A DNA stretch of 64,000 bases from Wansuia hejianensis (GCF_014337215.1 NZ_CP060635.1:509501-573500), one strand, 5' to 3'. Counted from the stretch's first letter, positions 15,894 through 26,400 are shown. Program-made: numbers and translations. The notes: generated by a model from the letters alone, not told the origin.

Positions 15894-17095
15894 CGGGAAT
15901 ACTCATGAATGAAGGGCTGTCCGCTTTTCCAGGCACGTACGGTTTCGTACAGGTTGGAGGCGAACAGCTCTTTTTCGTAAAGCCCGGCGGGCAGGTCCGC
16001 TGTTTTAGAGATCAGCGGGAGACTGCCGTTTGCCTTGATTGCGGTCAGAAGCCCACTGCAGGAGCCGAGACCCAGAATACGGGCGCAGGAGGGTGAAACG
16101 CTGGCCTCTGCGTCCTGTAAAGTCAGCCCCAGCAAAATGTGGAGCAGAGCCCGGTTCATGTTGGTGCGGGTGTTATTCCTGGTTTTCAGAAGTGCGGCAA
16201 ATTGTGAATAAGAGACATATTCATTCTGGAGCCGCAGAATCCTTCTGGCCAGATCCTCCGGGACATCCAGGTACTGGCGGAGTGAAGATTCGGTTTCTTT
16301 CAATAACTGGTATCTCAGGGGCAGGGAAAAATCGTCCTCCTGCAGGGCGATGGAAGAGTTCCATGCTTCAGCCAGCAGAGAATACACCTGCTCCGGAACC
16401 TGGCGGCGGACGGATTCGGGACCCAGGCGGAGAAGAGAACGGCGGATGGCAGATGCAGAGCTGAAACGGGCCGACAGTTCTTCCTGGTGATATCCGCTTC
16501 CGACGCGCTTCAGCGTTCGGGGACAGATCGGGCTGTTCAGCCGTCTCAGGGCCAGACAGTATTCCAGGCCCAGGATGTTATTGGGAGAGGTGAGGAAAGC
16601 TCTCAGTGCTTCTGCGGAGTCAAAAGGAAGGTTAAGCTCAGGAAATAAGGCGAGCAGAGCCTGCATTCGGGCGGAAGGAAAGGAGACGCCTGACCTCAGG
16701 CAGTCCTTCAGCTTCAGCCGGAAATTCTCAGGCTCATGGGAGAGGAAATCTGCCAGAGCCGCGAAAGGCTCCATGCGCCCTTCCTCACTTCCGAACCAGA
16801 GCTCGTCCACAACGTTCAATCCATCCAGGAGCGCAGCCGCGCCTGAAGCAAACCGGGGGGCGCTTCCGGAAGCGGCGGCACAGGGCAGTTCCAGGACCAG
16901 ATCGGCTCCGCAGCGCAGGGCCATCTCTGCCCGGAGATATTTGTCGAAGATGGCAGGAGTCCCCCGCTGGACAAAATCCCCGCTCATTACGACGAGAATA
17001 AAATCAGCGCCGGAAAGCTGCCGCACTCTGTCCAGCTGATAAGCATGCCCGTTGTGAAATGGGTTGTATTCTGTGATAATAGCAGCCGTTCTCAT
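15872..17095 (-). CDS. tmcAL: tRNA(Met) cytidine acetate ligase (TmcAL, formerly YlbM)
   Basis: 407 residues. Nucleotidyltransferase-fold N-terminus with the HxGH-type loop YNPFHNGHAYQLD (10-22), an SGDFVQRG motif and later GSGYHQEE and KTRNNTRTN. TmcAL uses ATP and free acetate to make N4-acetylcytidine at the wobble base of elongator tRNA-Met. It reads toward kdpE and away from pta-ackA, whose pathway sets the acetate level; a functional link is inference only. The start ATG at 17095 follows AGGAGGAATTT. Confidence 0.93.
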   Translation of the reverse strand: MRTAAIITEYNPFHNGHAYQLDRVRQLSGADFILVVMSGDFVQRGTPAIFDKYLRAEMALRCGADLVLELPCAAASGSAPRFASGAAALLDGLNVVDELWFGSEEGRMEPFAALADFLSHEPENFRLKLKDCLRSGVSFPSARMQALLALFPELNLPFDSAEALRAFLTSPNNILGLEYCLALRRLNSPICPRTLKRVGSGYHQEELSARFSSASAIRRSLLRLGPESVRRQVPEQVYSLLAEAWNSSIALQEDDFSLPLRYQLLKETESSLRQYLDVPEDLARRILRLQNEYVSYSQFAALLKTRNNTRTNMNRALLHILLGLTLQDAEASVSPSCARILGLGSCSGLLTAIKANGSLPLISKTADLPAGLYEKELFASNLYETVRAWKSGQPFIHEYSRQIRIIR

Positions 17096-17339
17096 AAATT
17101 CCTCCTGAAATCTGCCGGTTAGGGACTAGTCCTTCCATAATTGCCAAAAGTATCACAATCTATGATATAAAACATGACTTTTATGATTTTATGCCCATAA
17201 TTATACATCTCATTCTGTCGGTTGAACAGGTAAAAGAGCAGAAATTTCCAGTTTTCGCATTAAAAAAAGGGGATTTTTTTGGTTTGGCAAATTGTACATT
17301 AAAAAATACAGGATTTCGGTGTTAAAAAATTAACTTATC

Positions 17340-17368
17340 TTGTCGATGAAAAATAATCGTAATATAAT
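17340..17368 (+). promoter_or_regulatory. Sigma-A promoter of pta-ackA
   Basis: TTGTCG (17340) and TATAAT (17363-17368) with a 17-base spacer. It lies in the 309-bp AT-rich gap between divergent tmcAL and pta; the rest of that gap shows no gene or clear operator. Its position fixes the pta start at 17405. Confidence 0.6.
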
Positions 17369-17404
17369 TTGTCTAATGATAAATATCGAAAGGAGTCAAT
17401 ATCA

Positions 17405-18400
17405 ATGGGATTTATTGACACAATTAAAGCGAGAGCGAGAGAAAATAAGAAAACAATTGTACTTCCGGAGACAGAAGACAGAAGAACTTATTTGGCTGCT
17501 GAGCAGATCTTGAAAGAAGGAATTGCGGACATTGTTCTGATCGGAAGCGAAGAGGCAGTTAAAAAAGGAAGCGAGGGACTGGATATTTCCGGCGCTGCAA
17601 TTGTGGACCCCGCCACCTCCGACAGAACGTCAGCATACATTGATAAATTTGTAGAGCTGCGTGCAAAGAAGGGAATGACTCCTGAGAAGGCAAAGGAGAT
17701 CCTTCTGAATGATTATCCGTATTATGGCTGCATGATGGTTAAGATGGGAGACGCCGACGGAATGGTTTCCGGAGCCTGCCATTCTTCTGCAGATACCTTA
17801 AGGCCCTGCCTGCAGATTCTGAAGACAAAGCCCGGAACCAAGCTGGTATCTGCGTTTTTCCTGGTAGCTGTTCCGGATTGTGAATACGGTGAAGACGGCG
17901 TGTTTATTTTTTCCGACGCAGGGCTGAACCAGAATCCGAATCCGGAAGAACTGGCTGCGATCGCGGGATCATCTGCCGAGACCTTCCGTTTCCTGGTACA
18001 GAAGGAGCCGAAGGTGGCCATGCTCTCCCATTCCACCAAAGGAAGTGCGAAGCATCCGGATGTGGACAAGGTAGTGGAGGCGACAAGAATCGCCAAGGAA
18101 CAGTATCCGGATCTGCAGCTGGACGGAGAATTGCAGCTGGATGCGGCAATCGTTCCTGAGATAGCAGCCTCCAAAGCGCCGGGAAGTCCTGTGGCAGGAC
18201 AAGCCAATGTGCTGATTTTCCCGGATCTGGATGCCGGTAATATCGGTTACAAGCTGGTTCAGAGGCTGGGCAAGGCAGATGCCTACGGCCCGATCACCCA
18301 GGGCATCGCAGCCCCTGTTAACGACCTGTCCAGAGGTTGTTCTGCTGAAGATATCGTAGGCGCTGTAGCAATTACCGCAGTCCAGTGCGCGGCAAATTAA
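17405..18400 (+). CDS. pta: Phosphate acetyltransferase
   Basis: 331 residues, the short clostridial form without a DRTGG regulatory domain. Converts acetyl-CoA and phosphate to acetyl phosphate. The start at 17405 follows AAAGGAG and lies downstream of the promoter. Visible family blocks: VLPETEDRR, MVSGACHSSADTLRP and VAGQANVLIFPDLDAGNIGYK. With ackA, 27 bp downstream, it yields acetate and ATP. Confidence 0.96.
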   Translation: MGFIDTIKARARENKKTIVLPETEDRRTYLAAEQILKEGIADIVLIGSEEAVKKGSEGLDISGAAIVDPATSDRTSAYIDKFVELRAKKGMTPEKAKEILLNDYPYYGCMMVKMGDADGMVSGACHSSADTLRPCLQILKTKPGTKLVSAFFLVAVPDCEYGEDGVFIFSDAGLNQNPNPEELAAIAGSSAETFRFLVQKEPKVAMLSHSTKGSAKHPDVDKVVEATRIAKEQYPDLQLDGELQLDAAIVPEIAASKAPGSPVAGQANVLIFPDLDAGNIGYKLVQRLGKADAYGPITQGIAAPVNDLSRGCSAEDIVGAVAITAVQCAAN

Positions 18401-18427
18401 GAAAAGAATGTTGGGAGGGAACAAATC

Positions 18428-19621
18428 ATGAAAGTTTTAATCATAAATTGCGGAAGCTCATCTCTGAAATATCAGTTGATTGATTCTGATACAGAAGAAG
18501 TCCTGGCAAAAGGACTCTGCGAGAGAATCGGAATCGACGGAAGGCTGGTATATCAGAAAGCCGGCTGTGACAAGGAGATTACAGAAGCCCCTATGCCGAC
18601 TCATAAAGAGGGAATTCAGATGGTGCTGGATGCCCTGACCAATGAGAAAACCGGCGCGATCAGCAGCCTGTCGGAGATCGATGCGATCGGCCACCGTGTA
18701 GTGCATGGCGGTGAAAAATTCGCCTGCTCTGCAATCGTAGATACGGCAATGATTGATGCCCTGGAAGAGTGCACGGAGCTCGCTCCTCTTCATAATCCGG
18801 CTAACCTGATCGGCATACACGTATGCCAGGAGCTGATGCCGGGAGTTCCGATGGTTGGCGTATTCGATACCGCTTTCCACCAGACGATGCCGGAAAAGGC
18901 GTATCTGTACGGCCTTCCCTATGAATACTATGAGAAATACAAGGTGAGAAGATATGGTTTCCACGGTACCTCCCACAGCTTTGTATCCAAAGAGCTGGCC
19001 AAATTCCTGGGAATAGATATCAATCATTCCAAGCTGATCGTATGTCATCTGGGCAACGGTGCTTCTGTCAGCGCAGTGGTGGATGGTAAATGTGTGGACA
19101 CCAGCATGGGGATGACGCCGCTGGAAGGTTTGGTCATGGGAACCCGTTCCGGCAATGTGGACCCGGCGATCCTGGAGTTCATTGCTAAAAAAGAGAACCT
19201 GGATCTGGCAGGCGTGATGAATGTATTGAATAAGAAGTCCGGTGTATACGGATTGTCCAAAGGGCTTTCCAGCGATTTCAGAGATTTAGAGGAAGCATCT
19301 GCCTCCGGCAATGTATATGCAACCAAAGCGTTGGATGTATTCTGCTACCATGTGACCAAGACCATTGGAGCATATGTGGCGGCTATGAACGGAGTGGACG
19401 CCATCGCGTTTACAGCAGGAATCGGGGAGAATGCGCCGATCGTGCGCGAAGCAGTCGTCAAGAATCTGGAATATCTGGGAGTCAAGCTGGATGAGGAACA
19501 GAATCAGCTTCGCGGCAAAAATACCAAGATTTCCGCTGAGGACTCCAAGGTGGCTGTCTGCGTTATTCCGACCAATGAGGAACTGGCGATCTGCCGCGAA
19601 ACCGTCGCACTGTTGAAGTAA
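18428..19621 (+). CDS. ackA: Acetate kinase
   Basis: 397 residues, ASKHA fold. Transfers the phosphoryl group of acetyl phosphate to ADP. Signatures: VLIINCGSSSLKYQ at the N-terminus, GHRVVHGGE, the HLGNGASVSAV loop, MGTRSGNVDPAI and AFTAGIGENAP. It forms an operon with pta. Confidence 0.97.
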   Translation: MKVLIINCGSSSLKYQLIDSDTEEVLAKGLCERIGIDGRLVYQKAGCDKEITEAPMPTHKEGIQMVLDALTNEKTGAISSLSEIDAIGHRVVHGGEKFACSAIVDTAMIDALEECTELAPLHNPANLIGIHVCQELMPGVPMVGVFDTAFHQTMPEKAYLYGLPYEYYEKYKVRRYGFHGTSHSFVSKELAKFLGIDINHSKLIVCHLGNGASVSAVVDGKCVDTSMGMTPLEGLVMGTRSGNVDPAILEFIAKKENLDLAGVMNVLNKKSGVYGLSKGLSSDFRDLEEASASGNVYATKALDVFCYHVTKTIGAYVAAMNGVDAIAFTAGIGENAPIVREAVVKNLEYLGVKLDEEQNQLRGKNTKISAEDSKVAVCVIPTNEELAICRETVALLK

Positions 19622-19630
19622 AAGAAAGTC

Positions 19631-19659
19631 TTGACAAATGGCATCTCCATATGTATACT
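19631..19659 (+). promoter_or_regulatory. Sigma-A promoter of yceD-rpmF
   Basis: A consensus TTGACA (19631-19636) and TATACT (19654-19659) with a 17-base spacer, starting ten bases after the ackA stop. Confidence 0.8.
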
Positions 19660-19685
19660 ATATAAAGTGTGATTAGGAGACAATT

Positions 19686-20213
19686 ATGTTACTGGATCTG
19701 TCAAAAGTGCTGTTACAGGATGGAAAAGCTCTCGAAACCAGCGTAGAGCTGGAGATGAATGAGCTTGTCTTCCAGATGGGAAAATTTTCCATAGCCAGAA
19801 AAAGCCCGCTTCAGGTTGCTGTGACCAATACCGGCGACCGCGTGCTGGAGATCAGAGGCCATGGAGAAGTAATGCTTTTGATTCCCTGTGCGAGATGTCT
19901 GACTCCGGTGGAATATCCGATGGTTCTGGATTTTGAACGGACTGCGGATATGAAGCTGTCGGAGGAGGAGCGGGAAGAACGGCTGGAGGAGACCAATTTC
20001 ATGGAAGGAGAGCAGTTGAATCCGGAGGTGCTGGTGCGTAATGAGCTTTTAATCAATTGGCCGATTCGAGTGCTGTGTAAAGATGACTGTAAGGGAATCT
20101 GCAGCCGTTGTGGTGCGAACCTGAACGTTACCGCCTGTAACTGTGATACAGAGCAGGCCGACCCGCGAATGGCTGCTATCAGAGATATATTCAGTAAGTA
20201 TAAGGAGGTGTAA
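19686..20213 (+). CDS. yceD: DUF177/YceD family protein
   Basis: 175 residues behind AGGAGA. Family features: a PCARCL zinc-type pair at about residue 63 and a second pair CKGICSRCGANL near 141, then CNCD. YceD proteins are almost always encoded just before ribosomal protein L32, as here, and are linked to 23S rRNA accumulation and 50S assembly; the biochemical role is not settled. Confidence 0.9.
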   Translation: MLLDLSKVLLQDGKALETSVELEMNELVFQMGKFSIARKSPLQVAVTNTGDRVLEIRGHGEVMLLIPCARCLTPVEYPMVLDFERTADMKLSEEEREERLEETNFMEGEQLNPEVLVRNELLINWPIRVLCKDDCKGICSRCGANLNVTACNCDTEQADPRMAAIRDIFSKYKEV

Positions 20214-20215
20214 TA

Positions 20216-20398
20216 ATGTCCATCTGTCCAAAGAATAAATCATCCAAGGCAAGAAGAGACCAGAGAAGAGCAAACTGGAAGATGTCCGCTCCGAACTTGG
20301 TAAAATGCAGCAAATGTGGCGCACTGATGATGCCTCACAGAGTATGCAAGGCTTGCGGCACTTATAATAAAAAACAGGTTATTGCCGTAGACGAATAA
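20216..20398 (+). CDS. rpmF: 50S ribosomal protein L32
   Basis: 60 residues behind AAGGAGG. Basic N-terminus MSICPKNKSSKARRDQRRAN and a four-cysteine zinc ribbon: CSKCGA with CKACGTY. Zinc-binding form of L32. Co-transcribed with yceD. Confidence 0.97.
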   Translation: MSICPKNKSSKARRDQRRANWKMSAPNLVKCSKCGALMMPHRVCKACGTYNKKQVIAVDE

Positions 20399-20410
20399 TA
20401 AGTGAACGAT

Positions 20411-20448
20411 GAGAGGGCCGTCACATGAAGTGGCGGCTCTTTTTGTCT
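20411..20448 (+). terminator. Intrinsic terminator after rpmF
   Basis: Imperfect GC-rich hairpin (AGAGGGCCGTCAC with GTGGCGGCTCT, one bulge) followed by TTTTTGTCTTT. Confidence 0.75.
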
Positions 20449-20458
20449 TTAGAAGCGT

Positions 20459-20488
20459 TTGACAAGAATATTAGGTACATGCTATAAT
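20459..20488 (+). promoter_or_regulatory. Sigma-A promoter of the lipoprotein gene
   Basis: TTGACA (20459-20464), 18-base spacer, TATAAT (20483-20488): both hexamers are perfect consensus. Confidence 0.8.
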
Positions 20489-20551
20489 ACGTATGATTTA
20501 TGAAATGGAATTGCAAAAGATTTGTAATAAAATATAAAAGGGGTAATTGAT

Positions 20552-21280
20552 ATGAAGGTGAAAAAAATATCTGCAGTACTTGCGGTCTGCCTGTGCAGTG
20601 CGATGCTGTTAACAGGTTGTTCTTTTTCGGATTTTTTTGATAAGGTGCTGGGCAATGTAAGCGAGCCGGAGACAAGTTCTTCCTCCAGCAGCTCCAAGCA
20701 GGAGAGCGCAGAAGTAAAGACGGTAGATCCGACTCTTGAGCTGCCGGCATTTACAGTGGATCTTACTGGAACGACGCAGGTTACGGCAGGTTCCGTGTGT
20801 ACGTTATCTGCCCCGGCTGCCGTATCAGACGGGGGCACGGTCACCTACCAGTGGTATAAAAACAACGTGAATTCCAACGGAGGCGGGACAATCATAGCAG
20901 GGGCGGAAGAAGAATCGTATGATGTGGATACTTCGGAAGCAGGAACTACCTATTACTATGCGGTAGCCACTAATAATCACGGTGACCGGATTGCTAAATC
21001 CACAAGCGCCGTGCGGGAAATCACGGTTTGGCCTCTGGGCACCTGGCAGCAGGATGAGGTGGGATTTAAATATGTGATGGAAGATGGCACGTATCCGGCG
21101 GATATGTGGATAGACATCGAAGGATTTACCTATCACATGGACAGTGAAGGCCATCGGGCCGTGGGATGGTATCAGGAAGGGGACTACATGTTCTATTTCA
21201 ACGAAGGCGGGGAGCTTCAGAGAAATACAACCACACCTGACGGACATACCGTAAATGAGAACGGAGTGATGATTTCCTGA
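20552..21280 (+). CDS. Surface lipoprotein with Ig-like domain and cell-wall-repeat-like tail
   Basis: 242 residues. Type II signal with lipobox LLTGC (Cys 23), then a Ser-rich linker (SSSSSSS, about 43-49). Residues 70-160 form an Ig-like domain (VTYQWYKNN ... YYYAVATNNHG, typical of bacterial Ig modules). The last 70 residues are rich in Trp, Tyr and Gly (WYQEGDYMFYFNEGGELQRN), like choline/cell-wall-binding repeats. Anchored outside the membrane; ligand unknown. It has its own promoter and terminator, so it is a single-gene unit. Confidence 0.85.
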   Translation: MKVKKISAVLAVCLCSAMLLTGCSFSDFFDKVLGNVSEPETSSSSSSSKQESAEVKTVDPTLELPAFTVDLTGTTQVTAGSVCTLSAPAAVSDGGTVTYQWYKNNVNSNGGGTIIAGAEEESYDVDTSEAGTTYYYAVATNNHGDRIAKSTSAVREITVWPLGTWQQDEVGFKYVMEDGTYPADMWIDIEGFTYHMDSEGHRAVGWYQEGDYMFYFNEGGELQRNTTTPDGHTVNENGVMIS

Positions 21281-21336
21281 GGATATATAAAAAGTGTTTC
21301 GGAAGAAATTGAATGATTTCCAGCCGGATAACAGCG

Positions 21337-21367
21337 GAGGGCGTATCTTCGGATATGCCTTCTTTTT
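21337..21367 (+). terminator. Intrinsic terminator after the lipoprotein gene
   Basis: GAGGGCGTATC and GATATGCCTTC pair around a stable TTCG tetraloop (21348-21351), followed by TTTTT. Confidence 0.85.
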
Positions 21368-21459
21368 GCTTGCATTTTGTCCGCATGTCTAGTATATTAA
21401 ATAGTAGATTTGTTGAATGAAGAACGTGATTAATTTTGACAGGAAAGCAGGTAGAGAAG

Positions 21460-22470
21460 ATGGGAGAGCTGGTCAGGGTTGTAGTGGATGCCATGGGCGG
21501 AGACTATGCGCCGGCAGAACCGGTTAAGGGCGCTGTAGATGCATTGAATGAAAATGATCATATATTTGTATATCTGGCGGGTAAGGAAGAGCTGATCCGC
21601 CAGGAACTGTCTAAATATACGTATCCGAAGGACAGACTGGAGATTGTTCCGGCCGATGAAGTCATTGAGACCGGTGAGCCTCCGGTGAAAGCGATTCAGA
21701 GCAAGAAGAACTCTTCTCTGGTGGCCGGGCTAACGATGGTGCGCAAGGGCATGGCCGACGCCATTGTTTCTTCCGGGAGCACTGGAGCCGTGCTGGTGGG
21801 AGGCCAGGCTATCGTCCGGAAGGTGAAGGGGGTGGAGCGTGCTCCGCTGGCCCCATTGATTCCCACAGAGAAAGGCGTTGCCCTGCTGATTGACTGCGGC
21901 GCCACTGTAGATGCGCGGCCGTCGCATCTTGTACAGTTCGCTGTGATGGGATCTATCTACATGGAATCGGTCATGGGAGTGAAGAAGCCCAGAGTTGCTC
22001 TGGTGAACATCGGCGCGGAAGAAGAAAAGGGCAATGAGTTGGTAAAAGAGACCTTCCCGCTTCTGAAGGAGAACAAGAATATTAATTTTATTGGTAATAT
22101 AGAGGCGAGAGACATCCCCAAGGGCGCCGCTGACGTAGTTGTGACAGAGGCGTTCGTCGGTAATGTCATTCTCAAGCTGTACGAAGGTGTGGGGGCAGTG
22201 CTGATCAGCAAGGTGAAATCGGGTATGATGGCTTCCCTGCGCAGCAAAATCGGCGCCCTTCTGGTGAAGCCGGCCCTGAAGCAGACGTTGAAAAGCTTTG
22301 ACGTGAGCGAATACGGTGGTGCGCCGTTGCTGGGCCTGCGGGGGCTTGTGGTCAAGACGCATGGCAGCTCAAAGGCTGTGGAATTCAAAAATTCGATTCT
22401 GCAGTGCATCCAGTTTAAGGAGCAGGACCTGAGCGGTAAGATACAGGAGCACTTATCCGAAAAGGAATGA
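21460..22470 (+). CDS. plsX: Phosphate acyltransferase PlsX
   Basis: 336 residues from ATG 21460 (the frame opens 24 bases earlier with TTG, but MGELVRVVVDAMGGDYAP matches the family N-terminus). Makes acyl phosphate from acyl-ACP for phosphatidic acid synthesis. Conserved: DAMGGD, SSGSTGAVLVGGQ, LIDCGATVDARP, NIGAEEEKGNE and EYGGAPLLGLRG. First gene of a lipid/RNA/chromosome operon. Confidence 0.95.
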   Translation: MGELVRVVVDAMGGDYAPAEPVKGAVDALNENDHIFVYLAGKEELIRQELSKYTYPKDRLEIVPADEVIETGEPPVKAIQSKKNSSLVAGLTMVRKGMADAIVSSGSTGAVLVGGQAIVRKVKGVERAPLAPLIPTEKGVALLIDCGATVDARPSHLVQFAVMGSIYMESVMGVKKPRVALVNIGAEEEKGNELVKETFPLLKENKNINFIGNIEARDIPKGAADVVVTEAFVGNVILKLYEGVGAVLISKVKSGMMASLRSKIGALLVKPALKQTLKSFDVSEYGGAPLLGLRGLVVKTHGSSKAVEFKNSILQCIQFKEQDLSGKIQEHLSEKE

Positions 22471-22488
22471 AACTAGGGGAGAGAAGCT

Positions 22489-22719
22489 ATGGAACTGGAA
22501 AAGTTAAAGGCAGTGATTGCCGGAGTCCTGAATGTAGATATCGATGAGATCACACCGGAGACTACTTTTTTGGAAGATCTGGGGGCAGATTCTCTGGATT
22601 TGTTCCAGATTATTATGGGAATCGAGGAAGAGTTCGATATTGAAATTTCGACGAAGGTAGTTGAAAAAATTGTGTCTGTGGGGGATGCAGTGGAACAGAT
22701 CAAACTGGCAATCGGATAA
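22489..22719 (+). CDS. acpP: Acyl carrier protein
   Basis: 76 residues, acidic. The 4'-phosphopantetheine attachment Ser lies in GADSLDLFQ, followed by EEEFDIEI. Lies 18 bp after plsX, whose substrate it carries. Confidence 0.95.
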   Translation: MELEKLKAVIAGVLNVDIDEITPETTFLEDLGADSLDLFQIIMGIEEEFDIEISTKVVEKIVSVGDAVEQIKLAIG

Positions 22720-22728
22720 TATTTGTGG

Positions 22729-22768
22729 GGCTGTTCTGAGAGGGGGACTTCTGGAACAGCCTTATTTT
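22729..22768 (+). terminator. Hairpin between acpP and rnc (possible attenuator)
   Basis: An 8-bp stem GGCTGTTC (22729-22736) / GAACAGCC (22754-22761) with a 17-base loop, followed by TTATTTT. It may reduce rather than stop transcription into rnc, or protect the abundant acpP transcript. Confidence 0.6.
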
Positions 22769-22794
22769 CTGCCGGCATATATTGAAAGAGGTTT

Positions 22795-23490
22795 ATGATG
22801 AAGGAATTAGCGAGATTAAGAGAACTGGAACAGAAGTCGGGCTACCGGTTCAGGAAATTTGAATGGCTGGAACTGGCCATGCGTCACAGCTCCTATACGA
22901 ATGAGCACCACATGGCACGGCTGGAGTGTAACGAACGGCTGGAGTTTTTGGGGGACGCGGTTCTGGAACTGGTGTCCAGTGAGTTTCTGTATAAAAACTA
23001 TCCGGAACTCGCGGAAGGTGAACTGACGAAGCTGAGGGCCAGCCTGGTATGTGAACCTACGTTGGCGTATGATGCCCGGGAGCTGGATCTGGGAGTTTAT
23101 CTGCTCCTGGGAAAAGGCGAAGAGGCCACGGGCGGAAGGCAGAGGGATTCGGTTATATCCGACGCGATGGAAGCGGTCATCGGCGCTATTTTCATGGACG
23201 GAGGCTTTGAAGAGGCCAAAAAGTTTATACTGCGGTATATTCTCGATGATGTGGAGCATAAGCAGCTGTTCCATGACAGCAAGACGCTTCTCCAGGAACT
23301 GATACACAGGGACTCGGAGGAAGAAATCCGTTATGAGATCCTGGAAGAAATCGGGCCGGATCACGATAAAAGCTTCCGGGCACAGGTGTGCGTGGGGGAT
23401 AGGCCCCTGGGCGAGGGAACCGGACGGACGAAAAAATCGGCAGAGCAGAAAGCGGCATACCATGCGATCTGTCAGATAAAGAACAAGTAG
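22795..23490 (+). CDS. rnc: Ribonuclease III
   Basis: 231 residues (ATG 22795; a second ATG follows immediately). N-terminal endonuclease domain with the signature NERLEFLGDAVLEL and a second acidic cluster SDAMEAVIGAIFMDGG; C-terminal dsRNA-binding domain ending GTGRTKKSAEQKAAYHAI. Processes rRNA and other duplex RNA. Confidence 0.96.
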   Translation: MMKELARLRELEQKSGYRFRKFEWLELAMRHSSYTNEHHMARLECNERLEFLGDAVLELVSSEFLYKNYPELAEGELTKLRASLVCEPTLAYDARELDLGVYLLLGKGEEATGGRQRDSVISDAMEAVIGAIFMDGGFEEAKKFILRYILDDVEHKQLFHDSKTLLQELIHRDSEEEIRYEILEEIGPDHDKSFRAQVCVGDRPLGEGTGRTKKSAEQKAAYHAICQIKNK

Positions 23491-23497
23491 GTGGCTT

Positions 23498-26400
23498 ATG
23501 TATTTAAAGAGCATTGAGATGCAGGGATTCAAGTCCTTTGCCAATAAGATTCTATTGGAATTTCATGACGGGATCACCGGGATCGTAGGGCCCAACGGCA
23601 GCGGTAAGAGCAATGTTGGCGACGCCGTCCGGTGGGTGCTGGGCGAACAGAGCGCGAAGCAGCTCAGGGGCGGCAATATGCAGGACGTCATATTTTCAGG
23701 AACTGAGACCCGGAAGCCTCTGGGCTTTGCTTCTGTAGCGATTACACTGGACAATTCTGACCATCAGCTGAACATTGATTTTGAAGAGGTGACTGTAACC
23801 AGGCGGCTTTATCGGTCAGGAGAGAGCGAATACCTTCTGAACGGCAGGAACTGCAGGCTGAAAGATATCAATGAGCTCTTTTATGATACGGGAATAGGCA
23901 AAGAAGGCTATTCCATCATCGGCCAGGGACAGATTGATAAGATCCTGAACGGCAAGCCTGAAGAGCGGAGAGAGCTTTTTGACGAGGCAGCCGGGATCGT
24001 GAAGTTCAAGCGGAGAAAAGCGGCTACCCTGAAGAAGCTGGACGAAGAGCAGCAAAACCTGGTCCGTGTGACGGACATTCTGTCAGAGCTGACGAGACAG
24101 CTGAGCCCGCTGGAAAAGCAGGCGGAGAAGGCAAGAATTTATCTGAAGAAGAAGGAAGAGCTGAAGGCGTTGGACATCAATCTTTTTCTGGTGGAATCGG
24201 AACGAATTGAGGAACAGCTTCAGGAGACAGGCAGGAAAAAAGAAGCGGCGGAAGAAGAGCTTCGCGGGACGGCGGAGGCCTTTGAACGCACCAAGCAGGA
24301 ATACGAGGAAATCGAGCGGCAGATGGAGGCGCTGGACGCTACCATTCTGGCCGCCCGGGAAGAAGCTTCCCGGAACGCGCTGCAGAAGCAGCAGCTGGAA
24401 GGCCAGATTGATGTGCTGAAGGAGCAGATTCACGCTGCTGAGCAGAACAGCGAGCATTATCAGAACCGCATCGCTGCGGTCACAGAGGATATGGAGCGGC
24501 GGGAAGGCGTAAAGCAGGGCTACGAGAAGGAAAAAATTCAGCTGAAGCTGGAGCTTCAGGAAGCAGAAGAGCGGAAGGAAGCGGCCGAGGCAGCCGTCCA
24601 GGCACTGCAGTCGCAGATCGGGGATAAGACCCAGGCGGCAGAACAGGGAAAAAATGAGATCATAGAACTGCTGAACCGCCGTTCTTCCATTAAAGGGAAG
24701 ATCCAGAGATACGATACCATGCTGGAGCAGATCGGCATCCGGAAGTCTGAGCTGTCACAGAAAATGCTGCATCTGAAAAGCGATGAAGCCCAACAGATGG
24801 GGGATTTGGCCAGATATCAGGAGGAATACGAAGCGGTCAGCAGGGAAGCCGAAGAAAAAAAACAGCAGATGGACAGGAACCAGCACCAGATCTCTGCCCT
24901 GCAGCGGAAGATTGAGGAAGAAAACCGGCAGATGGAAATCGGGCAAACCGCGTATCACAGAGAGGAATCCCGGCTGGAATCTCTGAAGAATATCACCGAA
25001 CGATATGAGGGCTACGGAAATAGCATCAAGAAGGTCATGGAGCAGAAGGAGCAGAATCCGGGAATCCATGGCGTGGTGGCAGACCTGATTAAGACACAGA
25101 AGAAATATGAAACAGCCATTGAGACAGCACTTGGCGGCAGCCTGCAGAATATTGTCACAGATAATGAAAATACGGCAAAATATCTGATTGAATACCTGAA
25201 GCGCGGAAGATTCGGCCGTGCGACCTTTCTGCCGCTGACCAGCATGAGCCGGGAAGCACCGGCTGCGGAAGTAGTTGCGGAGGAAGGGGTTATCGGTTCG
25301 GCAGGGGACCTGGTGGAGTGCGACCGCATTTACCGGGGCTTGGTTGGGAAACTGTTGGGGCGCACGCTGGTGGTGGATACGATCGACCACGCGATCCGCA
25401 TTGGACGGAAGTACCATCAGAGACTGCGGATGGTCACGCTGGAAGGAGAGCTGCTGAGCCCCGGAGGTTCCATGACCGGCGGCTCTTTCAGGAATAACAG
25501 CAATCTTTTGGGCCGCCGGAGGGAGATTGAGGAGCTGGAGAGCAGTGTACGTTCCCTGAAAAAGGACATGACAGCCATGCAGGCCGCCATTGAGGAAGAC
25601 CGGAGCCGCCGGAACAAACTTCGCGGCCAGCAGAATGAGCTGTCAGAGATCTTACAGAGCCTGTATCTGAAACAGAATACAGCCAGAATGAATCTGGAAG
25701 CCATCCGGGAAAAAACAGAAAACCTGCGGATGGACTATCAGAGCCTGCAGGGCGAAGGGCGTGAGATTGAAAAACAGATCGGGGAGATTCATCAAAACAG
25801 GCAGGAAATCCGCAGGGAAATGGATCATTCCAGAGAACAGGAATCCAGTCTGGAACAGATGATTTCTGACGTTACGGCAGAGCTGGAGGCCCTTCACAGC
25901 CAGGAGCAGGAGGCGGCCGCGTCCCAGGACAGGGAACGGCTTGCCTATGCGAATTTGCAGCAGAAATGCGAGTTCCTGGAGATGAATATACGTTCTGTCA
26001 GAGACGAGCTGGAGAGGCTGAAAAACGAGAAGGAAACTGTCAGTCAAAGCCTGTTGGAAGAGAGCGGAGCTGTGGGCAAAAAAGAGGCAGATATCCTTGA
26101 GATTCAGAAAACCATAGAAGCAGCCGGCAGGACCATGGAGGCGGCCGAAGTGGACATGAACGGTTATCTGCGGCAGAAGGAAGAGATGGGCAGGAGCCAT
26201 AAGGCATTCTTCCAGAAAAGAGACGAGCTGTCTGAACACAGGAACCGGATGGACAAAGAGTGCTTCCGACTGAACGCCCAATTGGAGAAGCTGGAAGAGA
26301 CAAAGGAGGCCGCTGTCGCCTACCTGTGGGATGAATACCAGATCACGCCCGATCAGACAGAGTGCTATGCCAGTGAAGAACGTCCGGAGAGGGCCGGGCT

